A DNA stretch of 64,000 nt. Origin: Malonomonas sp036526255. Lineage in GTDB: Bacteria; Desulfobacterota; Desulfuromonadia; Desulfuromonadales; Geopsychrobacteraceae. Numbering within the stretch: position 1 is the first letter of the stretch; every line of letters starts with the position of its first letter. The notes beneath the pieces were generated by a model that was not told the origin of the DNA, made no database searches, and saw only the letters and a list, made by a program, of their open reading frames with translations. A program made the position numbers and the translations under genes. Shown in pieces: positions 25,156 through 33,683 of this stretch. The stretch lies in the NCBI GenBank assembly GCA_036526255.1, contig DATCYW010000092.1, positions 25,775 to 89,774 on the forward strand, read 5' to 3'.

Positions 25156-26736
25156 CTAACTCACCTGCGCTGCAGCTGCCGCATCAATCGGCAGGCTGAT
25201 CCTGAACTCTGTCCCTTCCCCGAGTTGGCTCTGGACGCTGATCTTGCCACCATGATTTTCGATGATTCCGTAAGAGATCGACAACCCCAGCCCGAAGCCT
25301 TTTTTAGTCTTGGTAGAAAAGAACGGGTCGAAAATCTTGCTCAGATTCTCTTCGCTGATGCCACTGCCATTGTCGGCAATACTGATCAGCACTGAGTTGT
25401 TCTCCCGGTCCAGGCTCGTTGCCAGCCGCAGAACGCCCCCCTCTTCCATCGCTTGCCCGGCATTGATGATCATATTGAAAAACACCTGCTGCAACTGATC
25501 CGAATCGACAAAGAGATCCGGCAGGTCATCACAGTACTGGCTCTGTACCTCAATGTTCTGAAACAGCGTCTGCTGTGAAATCAGCCGCAGGATCTGTCTG
25601 AGAATCCGGTTAATCGAATCCAGCCGCTTCTCCGGAATCGACTCGCGCGAAAATTCAAGCAGGCCACGCACGATCTTGGCGCAACGCTTGGTTTCCGAAA
25701 CCACCACTTCCAGGTTATCCTTGACCTGCTGTGGCACATCGGGTGACTTCGCCGCCAGTGAAGAAAACATCAGAATCCCCCCCAGCGGGTTGTTTATTTC
25801 GTGGGCGATGCCAGCCACCAGTTCGCCCATCGACGCCAGCTTGGCGGATTGTACCAACTGGGCCTGCATCCCCTTCATCTCTTCGCTGCGCTCGGCGACC
25901 TTCACCTCCAGCGTCTGTCCCCACTCACGCAGCTCCGACTGAGCCTCAGCCAGGTTGTGTGCCATGTGATTGAACGACTGGCAAAGCTCGCCGAATTCAT
26001 CGCGGGGCCACTTCTTGATCCGCGCCTCCAGATTGCCGCTGGCCAACTGCTGGGTATGTTCAAGCAGCTTATTTAGTGGATTACAGACGTATTTCTGGGT
26101 GAACAGATACTGGAACACAGACAGAATCAGCAGCATCAGAAATGCAGAAATAAATATATCTGCGTGATGCTCCAGAGTCAGAGTGCTGGTCTGCTCCAGG
26201 GAAACAACCACGTCGAGCACCCCGAGCTTCTTTTCATCCACAGAATGAAAATGGCAGGCGGCGGTGTAACAACCCGCCTCGTTATAGATCCCCTTGGTCA
26301 TCCCCAGGACTTCTGCGCCCGAACTGTTGGTAAAAACCCGGCTGCGTTTTTCCGCCGAAGCTTCCAGCAGCACCGGAGATTCACTTAAATGACAGAAAGC
26401 ACAGCCATCCGACTGACTGTTCAATGCGGTACCGATTTCTGAATGGTCGGTGGAAAAATTGACCACCCCTTCGCGGCCGAAAACCCGGATCCGCTCAATC
26501 CGCTCCATGCGGCCGGCTTCGTCAATCACCTGCTGAAGACGCTCACGATCGTCCTCGAGCATCTGGTAATAGGTCGTCCGCAGCAGCATTTCACTTAAAG
26601 TGTCAGCTTCGTAAACCGCCTCGTCAAAAAAGCTTTTATTCAGCTTTTCAACGTGGAAGAAGGCGAACATGAACATTGTGACCAGCAAGGCGCAGCAGGA
26701 AAAGCTGGTATATTTACTTGCCAGTTTAAGGTGCAT
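25156..26736 (-). CDS. Sensor histidine kinase with periplasmic c-type haem motifs
   Basis: 526 residues: membrane helix 1 (about 8-27), periplasmic domain with CAFCH (112-116) and a second motif CYTAACH (156-162, CX4CH), helix 2 (about 193-213), HAMP, HisKA with H312 in GIAHEINNP, and an HATPase domain with the N, G1 and G2 boxes (DNGSGIS, GFGLGLS). The haem motifs suggest direct sensing of redox state, oxygen, NO or cytochrome pool. The signal partner is most likely the adjacent sigma54 regulator. AGAGGAGG precedes the ATG. A kinase-less homologue of its sensor is encoded at 18048-18962. Confidence 0.9.
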   Translation of the reverse strand: MHLKLASKYTSFSCCALLVTMFMFAFFHVEKLNKSFFDEAVYEADTLSEMLLRTTYYQMLEDDRERLQQVIDEAGRMERIERIRVFGREGVVNFSTDHSEIGTALNSQSDGCAFCHLSESPVLLEASAEKRSRVFTNSSGAEVLGMTKGIYNEAGCYTAACHFHSVDEKKLGVLDVVVSLEQTSTLTLEHHADIFISAFLMLLILSVFQYLFTQKYVCNPLNKLLEHTQQLASGNLEARIKKWPRDEFGELCQSFNHMAHNLAEAQSELREWGQTLEVKVAERSEEMKGMQAQLVQSAKLASMGELVAGIAHEINNPLGGILMFSSLAAKSPDVPQQVKDNLEVVVSETKRCAKIVRGLLEFSRESIPEKRLDSINRILRQILRLISQQTLFQNIEVQSQYCDDLPDLFVDSDQLQQVFFNMIINAGQAMEEGGVLRLATSLDRENNSVLISIADNGSGISEENLSKIFDPFFSTKTKKGFGLGLSISYGIIENHGGKISVQSQLGEGTEFRISLPIDAAAAAQVS

Positions 26737-26882
26737 CTCGTCCTCCTCTGGACCATAGCAATCTAATAAATCCAGAAGAGTATAACCAAAACATCTCCAG
26801 ATAGAGTATTTTTTGTACTATTTTATTCTTTTAAATGCTTGGCTTCCTTCAACTTTCCCGACCACGGCAATCGGGTATTGAT

Positions 26883-26911
26883 TTGCCTTTCCCGGGGCGC
26901 TGGAGTATAAA
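26883..26911 (+). promoter_or_regulatory. Candidate sigma70 promoter of ubiD
   Basis: TTGCCT (26883-26888), 17 bases, then TATAAA (26906-26911), about 40 bases before the ubiD ATG. Good match to the consensus in a 217-bp divergent spacer between the kinase gene and ubiD. Confidence 0.55.
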
Positions 26912-26953
26912 AACCGATCAGAATCCCCTCCAACTTTTCCGAAGAGTTTATTT

Positions 26954-28795
26954 ATGGGCTACCAGAATCTTCGTCAGGCGGTTGATGATCTGCAAGCAAG
27001 CGGACAACTGATCCGCATTGAACAACCGATCGATCCCAACCTGCTGGCCGGGGCAATCCAGCGTCGGGTTTACCAGGCACAGGGGCCGGCGCTACTGTTC
27101 ACCAACCTGACCGGCAGTCGTTTTCCGGCAGTGGCCAACCTGTTCGGCAGTTTGCAGCGAACCCGCTACCTGTTTCGCGACAGCCTGCGCAACGTCGAAA
27201 CCCTGGTCAAGCTCAAGCTCGACCCCAAGTGCCTGCTCGGCAACCCCGCGGCGCTGCTCAGCGCCCCATTGGCCGCTCTGCACCTGCTGCCGAAAAAAGT
27301 AAAATCTGGCCCGATTCTTCAGGGGCAGACCAATCTGGCCAGTCTTCCGCAGATCAAAAGCTGGCCGGATGATGGCGGTGCCTTTATCACCCTGCCGCAG
27401 GTCTATTCCGAAAGCAGCCTGAAGCCGGGACTGCGTTCTTCAAATCTGGGAATGTACCGGGTGCAACTGGCGGGCAACTCTTATCAGCAGGATAAAGAGG
27501 TCGGCCTGCACTACCAGATTCACCGCGGCATCGGTGTTCATCATCAGGAAGCGCTGCGACTGAACCGCCCATTCCGGGTCAATATCTTTGTCGGTGGACC
27601 ACCAAGCCTGACGGTCGCAGCGGTAATGCCGCTGCCGGAAGGGATGCCGGAGCTAGCCTTTGCCGGACTGCTGGCCGGGCGCAGAATATCGATGGTGCAA
27701 CCGCAGGGATTTCTGCCAATGCCGGCGGAGGCCGATTTCGTCATCTGCGGCATTGTCGATCCCAAAGTGCAGAAACCGGAAGGCCCCTTTGGCGATCATC
27801 TCGGCTACTACAGCCTGGCGCACGATTTCCCGCTGGTGAAAGTCGAGCGGGTCTATCACCGCCCCGACGCCATCTGGCCCTTCACCAGTGTTGGCCGGCC
27901 ACCGCAGGAGGACACCAGCTTCGGCGCCTTTATCCATGAACTGACCGGCGAGCTGATTCCCGATGTTTTGCCCGGCATCAAGGGGGTGCATGCGGTCGAT
28001 GCCGCCGGGGTCCATCCGCTGCTGCTGGCCATTGGCAGCGAACGTTACACCCCTTACAACGACCTGCAACAGCCGCAGGAAATTCTGACCCAGGCGAACG
28101 CCATTCTCGGTCAGGGGCAGTTATCACTGGCAAAATACCTGCTAATTACTGCCGAAAATGACAACCCGCAACTCGACATTCACAATATTCCGTCGTTTTT
28201 TCAGCACCTGCTGGAGCGAATCGACTGGCAGCGCGATCTGCATTTCCAGACCCGCACCACCATCGACACCCTTGATTACTCTGGACATGGCTTGAATCAG
28301 GGATCAAAAGTGGTAATGGCCACTGCCGGAGCAAAAAAACGCGAACTGGCAAAGGAAATTCCGGCCGATCTGCAGCTGCCACGCGGCTTTAAAAACCCGA
28401 GACTTGCCCTGCCGGGAATCTTGTTGCTGGAAGGTCCGGCCTGCGCGGAATATGCACCGGGCGCCGACCCTGACCTGCTGCGCTTCTGTAAAAAGTACAG
28501 CACAGAGGCTCCGATCAACCGCTTCATGCTGATTCTGGTGGTTGATGACAGCGAGTTCTGCGCCGCAGCCCTGAACAACTGGCTCTGGGTGACCTTCACC
28601 CGCTCCAACCCGGCTGGCGACATTTACGGCATCGACTCGGCGATTTCCGCCAAACATTGGGGCTGTTCCGGCGCACTGGTCATCGACGCGCGCAGCAAAC
28701 CACACCACGCACCGGCCTTGATCGACGATCCGAAGATTGAAAAACAGGTCGATAGGCTGGGTGCCAAAGGCGGCCCGCTGCACGGCATTATTTAG
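26954..28795 (+). CDS. ubiD: UbiD-family prenylated-FMN decarboxylase
   Basis: 613 residues, longer than E. coli UbiD (about 490) but matching the longer form found in menaquinone-type organisms. Family motifs include NLGMYRVQ (near 160), IHRGIGVHHQEA, and the prFMN-site segment PEGPFGDHLGYYS near 275. It removes an aromatic carboxyl group in quinone synthesis, either in ubiquinone-type or in futalosine-pathway menaquinone synthesis; this organism respires on menaquinone, so the latter is likely. No ubiX is seen in the window. Confidence 0.85.
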   Translation: MGYQNLRQAVDDLQASGQLIRIEQPIDPNLLAGAIQRRVYQAQGPALLFTNLTGSRFPAVANLFGSLQRTRYLFRDSLRNVETLVKLKLDPKCLLGNPAALLSAPLAALHLLPKKVKSGPILQGQTNLASLPQIKSWPDDGGAFITLPQVYSESSLKPGLRSSNLGMYRVQLAGNSYQQDKEVGLHYQIHRGIGVHHQEALRLNRPFRVNIFVGGPPSLTVAAVMPLPEGMPELAFAGLLAGRRISMVQPQGFLPMPAEADFVICGIVDPKVQKPEGPFGDHLGYYSLAHDFPLVKVERVYHRPDAIWPFTSVGRPPQEDTSFGAFIHELTGELIPDVLPGIKGVHAVDAAGVHPLLLAIGSERYTPYNDLQQPQEILTQANAILGQGQLSLAKYLLITAENDNPQLDIHNIPSFFQHLLERIDWQRDLHFQTRTTIDTLDYSGHGLNQGSKVVMATAGAKKRELAKEIPADLQLPRGFKNPRLALPGILLLEGPACAEYAPGADPDLLRFCKKYSTEAPINRFMLILVVDDSEFCAAALNNWLWVTFTRSNPAGDIYGIDSAISAKHWGCSGALVIDARSKPHHAPALIDDPKIEKQVDRLGAKGGPLHGII

Positions 28796-28815
28796 CCCTT
28801 GATGGAGAAAATCAC

Positions 28816-29757
28816 GTGCTGAAAATCAAAGAAGAGCAACTTCAGGTTCCGAGTCTGATCGGTGCAGTCGGCAACACACCGCTGATCGACATCTCCCAAC
28901 TCTGCGACAGGCCGGGGGTCAGAATTCTGGCCAAGTTGGACGGCAGCAATCCCGGCGGCTCGGTGAAAGACCGGCCGGCGCTCTACATGATCGAAAAAGC
29001 CGAAGAATCAGGGGAATTGACCAAGGATAAAATCATCCTCGAACCGACCTCAGGCAACACCGGTATTGCCATCGCCATGATCGGTGCCAGCAAAGGCTAC
29101 CGGGTAAAACTGGTGATGCCGGCCTGCGTCAGCGCCGAGCGGCGGGGGGTACTCGAAGCCTACGGCGCCGAAGTGGTCCTTTCACCTGGCTGCGAGGCGA
29201 CTGACGGTGCTATCCGCCTGGCGCACGAAATTTTAGGTGACAACCCCGAGCGTTATTACATGCCCAATCAGTACGCGAACCCGAACAACCCACTGGCCCA
29301 TTATGAAACCACCGGACCGGAGATATGGCGTCAGACTAATGGCGATATTGACTACTTTGTGGCTGGAATGGGCACGTCAGGCACCCTGATGGGGATGAGT
29401 CGTTACTTTACCGATCAAGCCCCCTGGATCAAAGTCATCGGTGTCGAACCGACCCTCGGCCACAAAGTTCAAGGCCTGAAAAACATGCAGGAAGCTATCG
29501 TTCCGGAAATCTACGATGAGAAGCGGCTTCACCGTAAACTGGTGATCGAGGATGAGGAAGCCTACGAAACCGCCCGCAGACTTGCGGTTACAATGGGAAT
29601 TTTTGTCGGCATGTCCAGCGGCGCAGCTGCGGCCGGTGCGCTGCGGCTTGCCGCTGAAATCACCAGCGGTACGATTGTCACGATCCTGCCCGACCGTGGC
29701 GACCGCTACTTAAGCACCAACCTGTTCCGGTCGCAGTGCGCTGACTGTCCGCCCTGA
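28816..29757 (+). CDS. cysM: Cysteine synthase (O-acetylserine sulfhydrylase)
   Basis: PLP enzyme making cysteine from O-acetylserine and sulfide or thiosulfate. The PLP lysine is in NPGGSVKDRPAL, the substrate loop is TSGNTG and the phosphate loop GTSGTLMG. 313 residues; it resembles CysM a little more than CysK, but symbol assignment is tentative. The start is a GTG with GGAG upstream. The following small gene overlaps its stop (TGATG). Confidence 0.9.
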   Translation: MLKIKEEQLQVPSLIGAVGNTPLIDISQLCDRPGVRILAKLDGSNPGGSVKDRPALYMIEKAEESGELTKDKIILEPTSGNTGIAIAMIGASKGYRVKLVMPACVSAERRGVLEAYGAEVVLSPGCEATDGAIRLAHEILGDNPERYYMPNQYANPNNPLAHYETTGPEIWRQTNGDIDYFVAGMGTSGTLMGMSRYFTDQAPWIKVIGVEPTLGHKVQGLKNMQEAIVPEIYDEKRLHRKLVIEDEEAYETARRLAVTMGIFVGMSSGAAAAGALRLAAEITSGTIVTILPDRGDRYLSTNLFRSQCADCPP

Positions 29758-30098
29758 TGAACCTTCCACAGCTCTTACAACGTCAGGCTGTCAAACTGCT
29801 CGATCGCTTCTGTTCCGATGCGGCAGCACATCAGTTGCAACCTCGGCAGCTGCGCTATCAGATCGAAGGGCGCCAGATCCACCTGTTTGAGATCAGGTGT
29901 CCGCGACACACGTCAGATCAGCAGCAGGAACGCCCACTGGCACAGCTGCGTTACAGTCCCGAGTTAAATCAGTGGACCCTGCACCACCAGAATGGCCGGC
30001 ACTGGCAGCTTTATCTCAACATCAACCCTTCGCTTGATCTCGGCAAACTGCTCGTCGCCATTCAACAGGACCCGTTGAGCTGTTTCTGGCAGAAATAA
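29757..30098 (+). CDS. DUF3024-like small protein
   Basis: 113 residues, cytoplasmic, with the segment LAQLRYSPELNQWTLHHQNGRHWQLY and a C-terminal DPLSCFWQ, which fits the DUF3024 pattern (aromatic residues in a short beta-sheet ending in P..xFW). Function is unknown. It overlaps the cysteine synthase stop codon by one base and is therefore coupled to it, which suggests a role near cysteine or sulfur metabolism. Confidence 0.7.
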   Translation: MNLPQLLQRQAVKLLDRFCSDAAAHQLQPRQLRYQIEGRQIHLFEIRCPRHTSDQQQERPLAQLRYSPELNQWTLHHQNGRHWQLYLNINPSLDLGKLLVAIQQDPLSCFWQK

Positions 30099-30126
30099 AA
30101 ACAGGCCCCGTAACCACGGGACCTGT
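30091..30126 (-). terminator. Terminator at convergent gene ends
   Basis: An 11-bp stem (ACAGG.CCCGT / ACGGG.CCTGT) with loop AACC is followed by a U-rich run when read on the minus strand (TTTTTATTT). It ends the receiver gene on the right; on the plus strand it may help to stop the cysteine synthase transcript. Confidence 0.65.
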
Positions 30127-30162
30127 TGAATTTTAGCTAAATTTTCAGTTGCCGAAAATGCG

Positions 30163-30564
30163 TCAGAAACGCCCTTCACAGGCACTCAACCATTCGTTTA
30201 TACCCTTGAGGTCATAAGGTTTTTCAAAGGTCTGGCAACCGAGCACTTTCGCCTTCTGCCGATCCTCCTTGGTCCAGCAACCGGAAACCACCGCCCGATT
30301 TCCATCCACCAGCTTACAGCCTCTGGCCCGCTGCTTGGCAATCATGTCGAGACCTGTCAGCAGTGGCATCCGGTTATCGGTCAATAGCAGGTCGGCGCAA
30401 GGCTGATCGGCCTTGCACTTATCACCCTTCTGGCTACAGAAGGGGAATGACTGGGCAAAGGCATACTTGTCGACGGCGTAACCCCTATCTTCCAGAACAT
30501 CGGCGAGAAAATCACGACACAACTCAACATCATCAATGACGACGGCTTTGAATTTCTGCTGCAT
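30163..30564 (-). CDS. Single-domain response regulator with cysteine-rich insert
   Basis: 133-residue stand-alone receiver: acidic pair in VVIDDVE, phospho-acceptor Asp in LLLTDNRMP, and K-P in TFEKPYD. Between strands 2 and 3 it carries three spaced cysteines, FCSQKGDKCKADQPC, plus further cysteines near the C terminus. The insert is unusual for receivers and might bind metal or form disulfides. GGGAGGG precedes the ATG. No kinase is adjacent; the nearest is at 25156. Confidence 0.85.
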   Translation of the reverse strand: MQQKFKAVVIDDVELCRDFLADVLEDRGYAVDKYAFAQSFPFCSQKGDKCKADQPCADLLLTDNRMPLLTGLDMIAKQRARGCKLVDGNRAVVSGCWTKEDRQKAKVLGCQTFEKPYDLKGINEWLSACEGRF

Positions 30565-30692
30565 GGTACCCTCCCGAACAGGCGTTATCTAGAAAAGATA
30601 CAAACTGTCGGAGAGAATAATTCACACATCTGACAAAAACCTGAATACCGCCGCTTCTAAAGAAAATAGTCTGCTGGCGAGGCTCGTTCGAC

Positions 30693-31130
30693 TTAACGGC
30701 GGCAGATCAGTGCCACCCCGACCAGCAACAGAGCCACACCTAACAGCCGCTTGAAGTCGATCGGAATTCCGCGCATGCCGAGCAGCCCATAATGGTCCAT
30801 CACCAGGCCGGCCGCCAACTGGGAGACGATGGTCAGGGCCAACACTGCGGTTGTACCGATGCGGGGAACACCGATGATGGTCATGGTGACAAAAAAAGCG
30901 CCGAAAATCCCGCCACTGAGCTGCCACCAGCTGGCCTCAGCGACCCGCCGGAAGTTGCCCTGATGGGTCGAAAGAGAGATCAGCAGCAGCACCAGAGTGC
31001 CGACGGCAAAAGAGATGGTCGCTGCCTGCAGATAGCCGGTTTTTTCTGCCAGCCGGGCATTGATCGACGGCTGCAACGCCACCGCCACACCGCCAATCGC
31101 CATCAGAACAATCAGAATAAAATTGGACAC
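30693..31130 (-). CDS. YdcZ/DUF606-type DMT-like membrane protein
   Basis: 145 residues with five hydrophobic helices and the family pattern GGVAVALQPSINARLA near the N terminus and VSQLAAGLVMDHYGLLG in the second half. This group belongs to the drug/metabolite transporter superfamily and acts as half-size transporters. I choose GTG 31130 since AGGGG lies 8 bases before it and the family length results; an ATG at 31172 lies inside the preceding gene. Substrate unknown. Confidence 0.8.
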   Translation of the reverse strand: MSNFILIVLMAIGGVAVALQPSINARLAEKTGYLQAATISFAVGTLVLLLISLSTHQGNFRRVAEASWWQLSGGIFGAFFVTMTIIGVPRIGTTAVLALTIVSQLAAGLVMDHYGLLGMRGIPIDFKRLLGVALLLVGVALICRR

Positions 31131-31132
31131 GT

Positions 31133-31492
31133 TCAGTTCCCCTGCTCGAATTGTCCCTGACAATCGCGGCAAAAAGGTGATTCCGGTCGGGCTTTCAGCC
31201 GCGGATAGCCGATCGGTTCTTCACAGCGGCGACATGCGCCGTAGCGTTCCTGCTTGATTGCAGACAAGGCCGAATCGATCAGCTGCAAACGCCGTTGCTG
31301 GCCGGCGCGGGTGGCTTTGGCCATCGCCTGCTGCTGTAGAGCGTCCATCCGCGACAGCCGGCCGATCGGCTGGTCCAGCTCGACCGGCTGACTGCTTACT
31401 TGTGAATCGTTGAGCAACTGCTGCAGCTCAGTACGCAGTTGCTGCAGGTCGCGCAACAACTCCTGCTGCTGTTCGCTGCTCAGTTCGTCCAT
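31133..31492 (-). CDS. DksA/TraR-type zinc-finger protein
   Basis: 119 residues with an N-terminal coiled coil rich in Gln and Leu, then a four-cysteine zinc finger CRRCEEPIG...FCRDC near the C terminus. The group binds RNA polymerase in its secondary channel and modulates ppGpp responses. The ATG shares one base with the stop of the isochorismatase-like gene (TGATG). It lies within a three-gene coupled run. Confidence 0.87.
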   Translation of the reverse strand: MDELSSEQQQELLRDLQQLRTELQQLLNDSQVSSQPVELDQPIGRLSRMDALQQQAMAKATRAGQQRRLQLIDSALSAIKQERYGACRRCEEPIGYPRLKARPESPFCRDCQGQFEQGN

Positions 31493-32070
31493 CAACCGGT
31501 CCGGCGGCGCGCCAGTTTCGACACCACCTTGAATTCATCGCTGCCGGCCACACCGACCAGCTGAAACAGCGCGATTTCAGTTGTGGTCAGAACCGCGCCC
31601 ATCTGCTGGGCCATGGCGACCGCGGTCTGATAATCTGACTTGAACCGCGAACAGATGGCATCACGCACCAGATGAACGCTGTAACCGCGATCCAGCAGGT
31701 CGATCAGCGTCTGAAACACACAGACATGCGCCTCCATGCCGACCAACACCACCTGTTTGGCGCCGGTTTTTTCCAGCGCAGCCATGAAGTTCGGCTCGCC
31801 GGCGCAACTGAAGGCGACTTTCTCGATGCAGTTTTGCGCCGTTGCTGCCGACAGGTCTGAGATTGTATGCCCCAAGCCGCGCGGATACTGTTCGGTCGCG
31901 ATGATCGGCAGATTCATGGCCTGAAAGCCTTCAATCAACATGTTGATATGGCCAATCAGCCGACCACAGATTCGCTCATCCATTGCCGGAACCAGCTTTT
32001 CCTGCACGTCGATGACAATCAAAACTGCTTTTTCCTTCTTAAGCCAGAATTTATCTTTAATTTCCGCCAT
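31492..32070 (-). CDS. Isochorismatase-like cysteine hydrolase
   Basis: 192 residues. The catalytic triad fits: Asp in VLIVIDVQEK (about 21), Lys in IEKVAFSC (about 83), and Cys in GMEAHVCVFQT (about 117). This superfamily includes nicotinamidases and hydrolases of unknown substrate; the exact reaction is not clear. AAGGAG precedes the ATG. First gene of the coupled run with the DksA-like and DMT-like genes. Confidence 0.85.
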   Translation of the reverse strand: MAEIKDKFWLKKEKAVLIVIDVQEKLVPAMDERICGRLIGHINMLIEGFQAMNLPIIATEQYPRGLGHTISDLSAATAQNCIEKVAFSCAGEPNFMAALEKTGAKQVVLVGMEAHVCVFQTLIDLLDRGYSVHLVRDAICSRFKSDYQTAVAMAQQMGAVLTTTEIALFQLVGVAGSDEFKVVSKLARRRTG

Positions 32071-32317
32071 CTGTAATCTCCTTTTTTAGCAAATGTTCGA
32101 ACTGCAAGAGTAGCCAGATTCAAAATCCAATGCAAAATAAACTTAGCGCTAATGCTGTTTACAATTTTCTTCACTTTTTCTGTTGGCATCATTATGATGT
32201 CGAGCTTTTTCAGCGTAGCCTATTAAGCTCCTGAGCTGTCGCTGTTTTTCGGTTTTTCCGCTATACTCGAAAATCGGCAAACACGACTCGGTCACAAACA
32301 GAGGGTAACAGATTTAA

Positions 32318-32770
32318 ATGGATAGAATAGAAATTGGCTGGCGTGAATGGTTGGCCCTTCCTGAATTGAACATCCCTTTCATCAAAGCCAAAGTCGATAC
32401 CGGCGCACGCTCATCCGCCCTGCACGCTTTTTTCGTTGAACCCTTTCTTAATGGCGACATCGAAATGGTTCGCTTCGGCGTCCACCCCCTGCAGGGGCGG
32501 GAGGATGTCGAGATCATCTGCGAGTACCCGGTCAAAGACTACCGCCAGATCAGCGATTCCGGCGGACACATGGAAATGCGCTATGTCATTGAAACACTGG
32601 TAACCCTGGGTGAAAAGTCATGGCCCATTGAGATGACTCTGACCAATCGCGACAGTATGAAATTTCGTATGCTGCTTGGCCGCACTGCCATGCAAGGGCT
32701 GATGGTCGTTCCTGAAAAGTCCTACTTTTTCGGCCGCCCGAAGCGGCATCAATTAGTCCCCAAAACATGA
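32318..32770 (+). CDS. Retropepsin-like (COG4067) protein
   Basis: 150 residues with a single aspartic-protease motif KVDTGARSSALHA near residue 27, the signature of the so-called ATP-dependent zinc protease or RimB family. Proteins of this kind commonly sit next to RimK-type ligases; here RimK follows 8 bases later. I infer a peptide-processing role connected to the RimK product. The start has no ideal Shine-Dalgarno sequence. Confidence 0.85.
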   Translation: MDRIEIGWREWLALPELNIPFIKAKVDTGARSSALHAFFVEPFLNGDIEMVRFGVHPLQGREDVEIICEYPVKDYRQISDSGGHMEMRYVIETLVTLGEKSWPIEMTLTNRDSMKFRMLLGRTAMQGLMVVPEKSYFFGRPKRHQLVPKT

Positions 32771-32777
32771 GGTTGTT

Positions 32778-33683
32778 ATGAAAATTGCTATTTTATCCAG
32801 AAATCCGAACCTCTATTCAACACGCCGGATGGTTGAAGCCGGGACCGAGCTTGGCCATGAAATCCGCGTCATCGATCCGCTGCGCTGCTACATGACGATC
32901 GCGACCCAGCGACCGACAATCCACTACAAAGGTGAAGAGCTGACCGGCTTTGACGCCATCATCCCGCGGATTGGCGCCTCGGTCACCTTTTACGGCACCG
33001 CCGTCGTGCGCCAGTTTGAGATGATGGATGTTTACAGCGTCAACGAATCGGTCGCCATCAGCCGCTCACGCGACAAGCTGCGCAGCCTGCAGTTACTGGC
33101 CCGCAAAGGGATCGGCCTGCCGGTGACCGGCTTTGCCCACTCGACCAAATTCACTCAGGACCTGATCGATCTGGCCGGCGGCGCGCCGCTGGTGATCAAA
33201 CTGCTCGAAGGGACCCAGGGAATCGGCGTGGTCCTGGCGGAAACCAACAAGGCCGCGGAGAGCGTTATTGAGGCCTTTCGCGGCCTTAAAGAGAATATTC
33301 TGGTTCAGGAGTTCATCAAAGAGGCCCAAGGCGCGGATATCCGTTGCTTTGTCATTGGCGGCAAAGTCGTCGCGGCGATGAAACGCCAGGGGAAAGAGGG
33401 AGAATTCCGCTCTAACCTACACCGTGGCGGCAATGCGACCATCGCCCGCCTGACTCCAGAAGAGCGTTCAACCGCCGTTCGCGCGGCGCGGATCATGGGC
33501 CTGAATGTCGCCGGTGTCGATCTGTTGCGCTCCAATCACGGGCCGGTGGTGATGGAGGTTAACTCGTCACCGGGACTTGAAGGGATCGAGGCGGCCACCG
33601 AAAAGGACGTCGCCGGGATGATTATCAAGTTCATCGAAAACCAGGCCAAGCCGGGGCGCACCAAAACCAGGGGCCAGGGATGA
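32778..33683 (+). CDS. rimK: RimK-family ATP-grasp glutamate ligase
   Basis: ATP-dependent ligase that adds glutamates to a carboxyl end; E. coli RimK modifies ribosomal protein S6. The 301-residue protein has a pre-ATP-grasp domain, then LLEGTQGIGVVLAE and NILVQEFIKEAQGADIR, and metal-binding EVNSSPGLEGIE near residue 263. It is coupled to the retropepsin-like gene and overlaps the next gene by 4 bases (ATGA). Target here may be S6, a polyglutamate or a peptide. Confidence 0.93.
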   Translation: MKIAILSRNPNLYSTRRMVEAGTELGHEIRVIDPLRCYMTIATQRPTIHYKGEELTGFDAIIPRIGASVTFYGTAVVRQFEMMDVYSVNESVAISRSRDKLRSLQLLARKGIGLPVTGFAHSTKFTQDLIDLAGGAPLVIKLLEGTQGIGVVLAETNKAAESVIEAFRGLKENILVQEFIKEAQGADIRCFVIGGKVVAAMKRQGKEGEFRSNLHRGGNATIARLTPEERSTAVRAARIMGLNVAGVDLLRSNHGPVVMEVNSSPGLEGIEAATEKDVAGMIIKFIENQAKPGRTKTRGQG

